Shown piece after piece: positions 1 through 5,914 of a stretch of DNA of 12,400 nt. The DNA comes from Clostridia bacterium (GTDB lineage Bacteria; Bacillota; Clostridia; Christensenellales; CAG-1252): the NCBI GenBank assembly GCA_017615515.1, contig JAFZZX010000160.1, positions 1 to 12,400 of the forward strand. Reading direction: 5' to 3'. Under the pieces are notes generated by a model that worked only from the letters and a program-made list of their open reading frames with translations, was not told the DNA's origin and ran no database searches. A program made the position numbers and the translations under genes. The stretch's first letter is position 1, and every line of letters starts with the position of its first letter.

Positions 1-1067
1 ACCGAGCACGGGAAGTCCGCAGGCGCATTCGCGCGAGAGGCGTTATACACCGTATAAGGCGATTCGTAGAGGGCGTAGCGGGGGTTGTCCGGCATACCGC
101 CGTCGATCGAAACGTAGCTTTTATAACCCGTGATGCTCTTCACGCTGCCGACGGTATAGAGGGTCATACCCGCGTCCGCGACGAGAGAGCGCCCCGGCTC
201 CAGAACGATGCGCGGCAGGTCGATGCCGATCTCCGCGGCTCTGAGCTTGATGACCGCCGCCATCTCGCCGATGACTTCGGCGTAGTCGATCTCGGGTTGA
301 CCGTCGACATACTTCACGCCAAGCCCGCCGCCGAGATTGAGCTCGGTCGGCGTAAAGCCGGTCTCCGCGCGAATGAGTGCGATAAAGCGCAGCATCGCGT
401 CCGCCGCGTCCACGAACGGCTCGTGGTCGAAGATCTGCGACCCGATATGGCAATGGAATCCCGCAAGGTCGATATGCGGCAAGGACAGCGCGAGGCGGGT
501 GATCTCTTCCGCCTGCCCCGTCGCGATCGGGGAACCGAACTTGCTGTCCACGTTGCCCGTCACGACCGCCTTGAAGGTATGGGGGTCAATGCCCGGGGAA
601 ATGCGCAAAAGGACGCGCTGACGCTTGTCCGCTTTCGCAAGATACGCTTCGAGCGCACGAAGCTCGTCCGCATTGTCCGCCACGAAGGTACCGACGCCGT
701 GCTCCACGCCGAACGCGATGTCCGCGTCGGTCTTATTGTTGCCGTGGAAATAGGCTTTCGCGAGGTCGAACCCCGCCGCCTCTGCGGTATAGAGTTCACC
801 GACCGAGACCGCGTCCACGCCGATCTCTTCCTCTTTCGCGATGCGATAGACGCCCTTGAAACACAGCGCCTTGGACGCAAAGAGCGGGAAACTGTCCGCG
901 CCGAAATGCTCACGCATCGCCCTTTTATACACGCGAATGTTCTCGCGGATCCTATCCTCGTCGAGGAGCATCAAGGGGGTGCCGTACTTCTCCGCGAGGG
1001 TGACGACGTCTATCCCCGCGAAGGTCAAATGCCCGCTTTCATTGATGCCGATATTCTTATGTAACAT
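1..1067 (-). CDS. lysA: Diaminopimelate decarboxylase (partial, C-terminus beyond window)
   Basis: Decarboxylates meso-diaminopimelate to L-lysine in the cytosol with PLP, the last step of lysine synthesis. 355 codons are visible of a family norm near 420, so roughly 65 residues are missing. Seen: FASKA at 63-67 with K66 as the Schiff-base lysine, HGNNKT at 108-113, HCHIGSQ at 205-211, the glycine triplet LGGGLG at 245-250, EPGRS at 290-294, and IDGGMPDNPR at 321-330. The edge falls just before the expected CES(G/S)D motif, whose cysteine contributes to the neighbouring subunit's active site. The ATG is preceded by AAGGAG at 9 nt. It is the last visible gene of the dap operon, 112 nt after dapL, a wider gap than between the other genes, so it may be partly independently controlled. 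The frame is open to the edge with no damage. Confidence 0.96.
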   Translation of the reverse strand, partial: MLHKNIGINESGHLTFAGIDVVTLAEKYGTPLMLLDEDRIRENIRVYKRAMREHFGADSFPLFASKALCFKGVYRIAKEEEIGVDAVSVGELYTAEAAGFDLAKAYFHGNNKTDADIAFGVEHGVGTFVADNADELRALEAYLAKADKRQRVLLRISPGIDPHTFKAVVTGNVDSKFGSPIATGQAEEITRLALSLPHIDLAGFHCHIGSQIFDHEPFVDAADAMLRFIALIRAETGFTPTELNLGGGLGVKYVDGQPEIDYAEVIGEMAAVIKLRAAEIGIDLPRIVLEPGRSLVADAGMTLYTVGSVKSITGYKSYVSIDGGMPDNPRYALYESPYTVYNASRANAPADFPCS

Positions 1068-1110
1068 AGTGTTTCGCTCCTTATCTATGTGTTTCCGTCT
1101 TTCTTCTCGG

Positions 1111-1133
1111 GCGATCCCCCTTTACGGGATCAC
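1111..1133 (-). other. Stem-loop in the dapL-lysA gap
   Basis: In minus-strand RNA, GUGAUCCC pairs with GGGAUCGC (8 bp including one G-U) around a 7-nt loop. It sits between the dapL stop and the lysA ribosome binding site. No U-run follows, so it is not a classical terminator. It could act in mRNA processing or segmental stability; the function is inferred only from position. Confidence 0.35.
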
Positions 1134-1179
1134 GGGGAAGGCGGAAAGGAAGTATCTGCCCTGCTATCTGCCACCGCGA

Positions 1180-2367
1180 TCAAAACAGCGTCTCTAAGCG
1201 CTTCGCCGCCTCGATCGTGCTTTCTCTGTCCGAGAAGGCGGTGAGTCTAAAGAACCCTTCGCCCGCCTCGCCGAAGCCTTCGCCCGGCGTGCCGACGACC
1301 TGCACCTTCTCGAGCAACAGATCGAAAAAGTCCCAACTCGACATCCCCTTCGGGCATTTCAGCCAAATATACGGAGAGGAGACGCCGCCCGTATGGAAGA
1401 TACCCTTCCGGTCCAGCATCTCGCTGAGGATCTTCGCATTTTCGGCATAGTAGTCGACGAGCGCCGCGCACTCGCGAACGCCCTCTTCGCTGAGAGCCGC
1501 TTCCGCCGCGCGTTGCACGGGATAGGAAACGCCGTTGAACTTGGTCGCCTGACGGCGCGCCCACAGCTTTTTCAGATTGAATCCGTCTTCGGTCACGAGG
1601 GTCTCGGGGACCACCGTCCATGCGCAACGCGTGCCGGTAAAGCCCGCCATCTTGGAGAAAGAGCAGATCTCGATCGCGCACTTCTCCGCGCCCTCGATAT
1701 CGTAGATCGAATGGGGATAGTCTCCCTTGATAAACGCCTCGTACGCGCTGTCGAAGATAATCAGCGAGCCGCTCGCGAGGGCGTAGTCCACCCACGCTTT
1801 GAGCCCCGCCCTGTCGTACACCGCGCCGGTGGGGTTATTGGGCGAACAAATATAGATCACGTAGGTCTCGCCGTCCAGAAGGTCGGGCGTGCCGAGGAAG
1901 CCGTCCGCCTCCCCCGCCTCGAGCAGTTCGATGCGGTTGCCGCTCATTAAGTTGCTGTCCATATAGACGGGATAGACGGGGGACGGGATCAATACGGTAT
2001 TCTTGCCGAGAATGTCGACGATATTGCCGACGTCGCTCTTCGCGCCGTCCGAGACGAAGACGTCGTCCGATGCCACCTTGACCCCTTTGCGGGCGTAATA
2101 GGCGCTGATCGCGTCGCGCAGGAAGGCATAGCCGTACTCGGGCGGATAACCGCGGAAGGTCTCCTTAACGCCCATTTCCTTGACCGCCTTTTCCATCGCC
2201 TCGACGACGACGGGGGCGAGCGGAAGGGTCACGTCGCCGATACCCATACGGATCACCTTTTTATCGGGATTGGCCGCCTGATAGGCGCGGACTTTCCTGC
2301 CGATCTCGGAGAAGAGATAGCTCTCCTTCAAGCGTGCGAAATTGTCGTTCACCTTAATCTTCATCAT
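1180..2367 (-). CDS. dapL: L,L-diaminopimelate aminotransferase
   Basis: Converts tetrahydrodipicolinate plus glutamate directly to L,L-DAP and 2-oxoglutarate, replacing the succinylase or acetylase route (DapD/DapC/DapE). 395 aa, usual for DapL, a fold-type I PLP aminotransferase. Seen: YPPEYGYAFLR at 74-84, DGAKSD at 107-112, SPNNPTGA at 175-182, the PLP-phenol aspartate in FDSAYE (D206), SFSKMAGFTG with PLP lysine K239, and the substrate-carboxylate arginine in FFRLTAF (R374). Its first 14 nt overlap the end of dapF, and its AAGGAG lies inside dapF's last codons, 9 nt before the ATG, so translation is probably coupled. A second ATG immediately follows the first; the first fits the ribosome binding site slightly better. 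This gene fixes the pathway as the aminotransferase variant. Confidence 0.95.
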   Translation of the reverse strand: MMKIKVNDNFARLKESYLFSEIGRKVRAYQAANPDKKVIRMGIGDVTLPLAPVVVEAMEKAVKEMGVKETFRGYPPEYGYAFLRDAISAYYARKGVKVASDDVFVSDGAKSDVGNIVDILGKNTVLIPSPVYPVYMDSNLMSGNRIELLEAGEADGFLGTPDLLDGETYVIYICSPNNPTGAVYDRAGLKAWVDYALASGSLIIFDSAYEAFIKGDYPHSIYDIEGAEKCAIEICSFSKMAGFTGTRCAWTVVPETLVTEDGFNLKKLWARRQATKFNGVSYPVQRAAEAALSEEGVRECAALVDYYAENAKILSEMLDRKGIFHTGGVSSPYIWLKCPKGMSSWDFFDLLLEKVQVVGTPGEGFGEAGEGFFRLTAFSDRESTIEAAKRLETLF

Positions 2368-3211
2368 AAATGTAAACTCCTTGATATACTTCGGTCGCGC
2401 CGCCCGTCATCGTGACGGCGTAATCCGCATCCACCTTGATCGTGAGGTCGCCGCCGAGGAGGCGCACCGTGACCTCGTCCCCCGCCTTGACGCGCCCCGT
2501 TTTGACCGCCGCCGCGACCGTCGCCGAAGCGCCCGTACCGCAAGCGAAGGTCTCGCCGCTGCCGCGCTCCCACACGCGCATCAAGATCGTCTTGTCGTCG
2601 ATCATTTCCGCAAATTCGGTATTGACCCGCTCGGGGAAGATCGGCAGAGTCTCGAAAGTCGGCCCCATCGCCGCAAGATCGAGCGCCGCCACGCCGGTCG
2701 TGAAAATCACGGCGTGCGGATTGCCCATACTGACCGCCGTCATACGATACTCTTTGCCGAGGACGGTCACGGGCTCGTCCACCATTTCGGTTTTCTCGAA
2801 GAGAACGGGGATCTCGGCGGGCGTGAAGTTCGCAACCCCCATCTCGACCGAAACGCGCTTGACCTTGCCGCCCTCCTTAAAAAGGCGGAGCGTCTTGATG
2901 CCCGAAAGAGTCTCCACCGTGATCACGTCTTTCTTCGTCAATCCGTGATCCGACAGGTATTTCGCAACGCAACGGATCGCGTTGCCGCACATCTTGCCCT
3001 CGCTGCCGTCCAGATTGAACATACGCATCTTCGCGTCCGCAAGCGTGCTCGGCAGGATCAGCACCACGCCGTCGCCGCCGACCGAAAAATGCCGCGGACT
3101 CATCTTCCGCGCGAGGTCGTTCGGGTCAAAGTCGAGGGGGGAATCAAATAGGTCGATATAGATATAATCGTTGCCCGCGCCGTGCATCTTGGTAAAAGCG
3201 ATCTTACGCAT
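2354..3211 (-). CDS. dapF: Diaminopimelate epimerase
   Basis: Interconverts L,L-DAP and meso-DAP without cofactor by a two-cysteine proton-transfer mechanism; meso-DAP feeds both lysine and peptidoglycan. 285 aa, normal length. Both catalytic motifs are intact: DGSEGKMCGNAIRC with Cys75 and SGETFACGTGASAT with Cys224. Other family landmarks are KMHGAGNDY at 8-16, GNPHAVIF at 163-170 and RVWERGSGET at 212-221. The start overlaps the dapB stop by 8 nt (ATGCGTAA arrangement), with GGAGG 6 nt ahead; the stop lies 14 nt inside dapL. The order has the epimerase ahead of the aminotransferase that makes its substrate, which does not matter biochemically when all are co-expressed. Confidence 0.97.
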   Translation of the reverse strand: MRKIAFTKMHGAGNDYIYIDLFDSPLDFDPNDLARKMSPRHFSVGGDGVVLILPSTLADAKMRMFNLDGSEGKMCGNAIRCVAKYLSDHGLTKKDVITVETLSGIKTLRLFKEGGKVKRVSVEMGVANFTPAEIPVLFEKTEMVDEPVTVLGKEYRMTAVSMGNPHAVIFTTGVAALDLAAMGPTFETLPIFPERVNTEFAEMIDDKTILMRVWERGSGETFACGTGASATVAAAVKTGRVKAGDEVTVRLLGGDLTIKVDADYAVTMTGGATEVYQGVYIYDED

Positions 3212-3947
3212 GGGTCGCCTCCACGAGAGACTGCATATCGTACAGTCCCGCTTTTTGCCCTACGAGGAAGGTCGCGGCGCGCACCGCGCCGACGGCAAAG
3301 AGCGCCTTGTCGTGCGCCTCGTGTGTGATGGTCAGGGTCTCGACGCCGTCGCCGAACATCACCTCGTGCTTGCCGACCACGCTGCCGATGCGGATCGAGC
3401 TGATGCCGATCTCGCCCTTTTCGCGGCGGGCAATGCCGTTCCTGCCCCTGACGATCGGTCTGCCGCCGAGCACGTCCGAGATGCCGTTCGCGAGCATAAG
3501 CGCGGTACCCGAGGGGGCGTCCGCCTTGTGGTTGTGGTGGGTCTCGACGATCTCTACGTCGTCTTCGGGAAGGAGCGCCGCCGCCCTCTTCACGAGAGAG
3601 AGGAGAAGCGCCACGCCGTAACTCATATTCGCGCTGAAAAAGAGGGGGATCTTCTTCGCCGCTTCGCGGATCATCGCCTTTTCGTCGTCGGTCTGTCCCG
3701 TGGTCGCGAGCACCAAAGGCAGGCGCCGCGCCGTCACGTAGGCGAGGAGTTCCTCGGTCGCGAGGTGAGACGAGAAGTCGATCACGACGTCCGCCACCCC
3801 CGTGTAATCCGTGAGGTTACGATAGGTCGTCTCTTCGGGGCTTGTCCCGGTCTTATCCACGGCAACGACGGCGTGTCCCGCCGCCTTCGCCGCCTTTATT
3901 ACTTCCTGCCCGAGCCTGCCGCCCGCGCCGTGTACGATCACCGTCAT
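3204..3947 (-). CDS. dapB: 4-hydroxy-tetrahydrodipicolinate reductase
   Basis: Reduces the DapA product to tetrahydrodipicolinate with NAD(P)H, supplying DapL. 247 aa, typical. Seen: Rossmann dinucleotide-binding motif GAGGRLG at 7-13, VIDFSS at 55-60, ATTG at 81-84, and the catalytic segment ETHHNHKADAPSGTA at 135-149, in which H137 is the general acid/base and K141 the catalytic lysine by analogy with the E. coli HHxxK motif. GSVVGKHEVMFGD further on is the usual C-terminal family motif. Its ATG lies 1 nt after the dapA stop with a GAGGTG at the end of dapA as ribosome binding site, so it is read from the dapA message. Confidence 0.96.
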   Translation of the reverse strand: MTVIVHGAGGRLGQEVIKAAKAAGHAVVAVDKTGTSPEETTYRNLTDYTGVADVVIDFSSHLATEELLAYVTARRLPLVLATTGQTDDEKAMIREAAKKIPLFFSANMSYGVALLLSLVKRAAALLPEDDVEIVETHHNHKADAPSGTALMLANGISDVLGGRPIVRGRNGIARREKGEIGISSIRIGSVVGKHEVMFGDGVETLTITHEAHDKALFAVGAVRAATFLVGQKAGLYDMQSLVEATHA

Positions 3948-3948
3948 A

Positions 3949-4836
3949 CTACACCTCGATGCCCGCTTCGCGCATCAACGCGACGAGCTTCGCCTCGTTT
4001 CCTTCGGTCATCGGGGTGAGTGGGAGACGGATCGAACCGTCGCCGAATCCGAGACGGGTCATCGCCGCCTTGACGGGGATCGGATTGACCTCGCAGAACA
4101 GCACATCGATGAGCTTGTGGTACTTAAACTGCATCGCCGCCGCCCCCGCGACGTCGCCGCGAAGGAAAGCGTGGCACAGTTCGGAAGTCTCACGCGGGAG
4201 CAGATTGGACAATACGCTGATCACGCCGAGGCCGCCGAGGCTCATCAAGGGCACGATCTGGTCGTCGTTGCCGCTATATAGGTCGAGCTTGCCGGATACG
4301 AGGGACATCGTCTCCACGATCTTGCCGATATTGCCGTTCGCCTCTTTGATCGCGACGATATTCGGCACGTCGGCGAGCGCAGCGTAGGTCGCGGGCTCGA
4401 TATTCACGCCGGTGCGCGAGGGTACGTTGTAGAGAATGATCGGGCGCGTTACGTTCGCCGCGATCTCCTTATACATCGTGATCAAGCCCGCCTGCGTGGC
4501 TTTGTTGTAATAAGGCGTGACCAAGAGGAGCGCGTCCGCGCCGAGGCGGCAGGCGTCCTGCGACAGCTTGATCGCATAAGCCGCGTCGTTGCTGCCCGTA
4601 CCCGCGATGACGGGCACCCTACCCGCCGCGCGATCCACGACGGTCTTAATGACCTCGACGTGTTCCTCGTCCGTTAGGGTACTGCTTTCGCCCGTGGTTC
4701 CCGCCGCGACGAGGGCGTCTATGCCGTTCTCGATCTGATAATCGACCAGCCTGCCCAGGGCGTCGAAATCCACTTCCCCGTTCTTCATCGGGGTGATGAT
4801 CGCGGTTGCCGCTCCCTTAAAAATGCTTTGTTTCAT
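3949..4836 (-). CDS. dapA: 4-hydroxy-tetrahydrodipicolinate synthase
   Basis: Condenses pyruvate with L-aspartate semialdehyde by a Schiff-base aldolase mechanism, the committing step to DAP and lysine. 295 aa in a TIM-barrel family of about 290-300. Seen: GTTGES at 46-51 (pyruvate-carboxylate and proton-relay threonines), PYYNK at 108-112, YNVPSRTG at 136-143 with catalytic Y136 and carboxylate-binding R141, and AIKEA at 162-166 with Schiff-base K164. An ATG 72 nt further upstream is in frame, but its extra residues are not family-like and it lies close to the predicted transcription start; the chosen start has GAGGAG just ahead. It is the first gene of the operon. The enzyme is often feedback-inhibited by lysine; I cannot judge that here. 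Confidence 0.97.
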   Translation of the reverse strand: MKQSIFKGAATAIITPMKNGEVDFDALGRLVDYQIENGIDALVAAGTTGESSTLTDEEHVEVIKTVVDRAAGRVPVIAGTGSNDAAYAIKLSQDACRLGADALLLVTPYYNKATQAGLITMYKEIAANVTRPIILYNVPSRTGVNIEPATYAALADVPNIVAIKEANGNIGKIVETMSLVSGKLDLYSGNDDQIVPLMSLGGLGVISVLSNLLPRETSELCHAFLRGDVAGAAAMQFKYHKLIDVLFCEVNPIPVKAAMTRLGFGDGSIRLPLTPMTEGNEAKLVALMREAGIEV

Positions 4837-4869
4837 ATTCTCTCCTCTGCTTTTTTGTGATATATGCGT

Positions 4870-4917
4870 GGCGCACGCGCCTTGTGACACGCGCCGTTTT
4901 TTCGTCACACGAAAAAA
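4870..4917 (-). promoter_or_regulatory. Inverted and direct repeats at the dapA start site and leader
   Basis: TTTTTTCGT and ACGAAAAAA form a perfect 9-bp inverted repeat with a 3-bp centre (4897-4917), starting at the last base of the -10 box and spanning the expected start site, as an operator would. In RNA starting near 4910, UGUGAC and GUCACA (4909-4883) can pair, followed by a GGCG-CGUG-CGCC hairpin (4881-4870). CACGCGCC also repeats at 14-nt spacing (4874, 4888). Regulation is inferred from geometry only. Confidence 0.4.
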
Positions 4918-4946
4918 TTATAACACGCCCGCCCGCCTACGCGCAA
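4917..4946 (-). promoter_or_regulatory. Sigma-A-type promoter of the dapA-lysA operon
   Basis: Reading leftwards, TTGCGC (4946-4941), an 18-nt spacer, then a perfect TATAAT (4922-4917). Transcription should start near 4910, giving a leader of about 75 nt before dapA. No other promoter of this quality is seen inside the operon. The reverse-strand reading of the same box (TATAAC) could serve the divergent deacetylase gene, but has no good -35. Confidence 0.75.
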
Positions 4947-5001
4947 ACAATATCGAAGGCTCGGGCATATTTTCTCGTAAAGAGGACATATTAGCCTTGT
5001 T

Positions 5002-5829
5002 ATGAAAAAGGCGATCACGGTGCTTTTACTCTCCTTTATGCTCTTTTGTTTGCTCTCACCGAGCCCTGCCCTGGGAGAAGAGGACTGCCGCGATCTGCCC
5101 GTCTTGATGTATCATTCGGTTTCCAAAACGCAAAAAGGGGTCTATTTCGTCACGCCCGAACAGTTGCGTGGCGACCTCGGCGAACTGAAAGCGAGAGGCT
5201 ACGAAAACGTGACCCTCGCCGAAGTCAAGGCGTATCTTATGGGGAAGGGAGACCTTCCCGAAAAGCCCGTTATGATCACCTTCGACGACGGGCATTACAA
5301 CAACCTCTATTACGCTCTCGACATTCTCCGCGAAGAGGGCTTTACCGCCGTACTGCACGTGATCGGCGGTTTCACCGAGTACTCCTCGACGCACGAAAAG
5401 GATCACGTCGAATACTCCCACCTGACCTGGGACGAGATCGCCACTCTCGCGCGGAGCGGCGTCTTCGAGATCGGCAGCCATACCTACAAGATGCACGACT
5501 ATAAACCGCGCTTCGGAATAAAGCGTAAAAAGTCGGAATCTTCCGATGATTACGAAAAAGCATTGACAGAGGATCTGACCCGTCTCGAACGCGCTCTTCT
5601 CATAAAAAGCGGCGTGATCCCCGTCTCCTTCGCCTATCCTTTCGGCGCCTACGACGAGGAGAGTGAACGCATCGTGCGATCACTCGGCTACGACGCGATC
5701 TTCACCTGCTACGAACGGGTCAACCGCCTAAAAAGGGGGGACGCGGACAAGCTGTCCCGTCTGTGGCGCATCAACCGCGACGGCACGCTGACGACGGGAG
5801 CATTCCTCGAGCGACACCTGCTTACTTAA
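5002..5829 (+). CDS. Secreted polysaccharide deacetylase (NodB domain)
   Basis: Probably a metal-dependent de-N-acetylase (carbohydrate esterase family 4) acting outside the membrane on peptidoglycan or another acetylated glycan. 275 aa: signal peptide 1 to about 25 (lysines, hydrophobic run, SPALG then EE as a plausible signal peptidase I site), LPVLMYHSVS at 32-41, motif 1 TFDDG at 93-97 with metal-binding D96, motif 2 SHTYKMH at 159-165, and motif 3 FAYPFGAYD at 210-218. Motif 2 has one residue more between its histidines than the classical HSxxH; a clade with HTYxMH exists, so this is probably not a defect. The ribosome binding site is weak: AGAGGA lies about 15 nt before the ATG, and no better in-frame start is seen. 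Divergent from dapA and convergent with the AAA operon. Substrate not determinable. Confidence 0.85.
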   Translation: MKKAITVLLLSFMLFCLLSPSPALGEEDCRDLPVLMYHSVSKTQKGVYFVTPEQLRGDLGELKARGYENVTLAEVKAYLMGKGDLPEKPVMITFDDGHYNNLYYALDILREEGFTAVLHVIGGFTEYSSTHEKDHVEYSHLTWDEIATLARSGVFEIGSHTYKMHDYKPRFGIKRKKSESSDDYEKALTEDLTRLERALLIKSGVIPVSFAYPFGAYDEESERIVRSLGYDAIFTCYERVNRLKRGDADKLSRLWRINRDGTLTTGAFLERHLLT

Positions 5830-5861
5830 AAATCACCCTTCCACCGCACCGCATGGACACG

Positions 5862-5888
5862 AAAAAGGCAGAGCTTACGCCCTGCCTT
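5862..5888 (-). terminator. Rho-independent terminator of the YbjN-AAA operon
   Basis: In minus-strand RNA, AAGGCAGGGC pairs with GCUCUGCCUU (10 bp, one G-U) across a GUAA tetraloop of the GNRA class, directly followed by UUU. It begins 26 nt after the AAA gene stop. On the plus strand the hairpin is followed by GATGCA and not a T-run, so it serves the deacetylase gene poorly. Confidence 0.85.
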
Positions 5889-5914
5889 GATGCACGATGA
5901 TTCTCGCGGGAGCA

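Noticed and set aside
297..1064. Open plus-strand frame opposite lysA
   Set aside because: A shadow of the GC-biased lysA codons; lysA has all family motifs in the other strand and this frame has none.
4837..4908. 24-residue N-terminal extension of DapA from an upstream ATG
   Set aside because: The extra residues are unlike the family, and the start would lie right at the predicted transcription start with no ribosome binding site; the internal ATG has GAGGAG.
4837..5001. Lysine riboswitch (L-box) ahead of dapA
   Set aside because: The leader from the mapped-by-eye promoter is about 75 nt, while an L-box needs about 170 nt or more, and no matching helices were seen.
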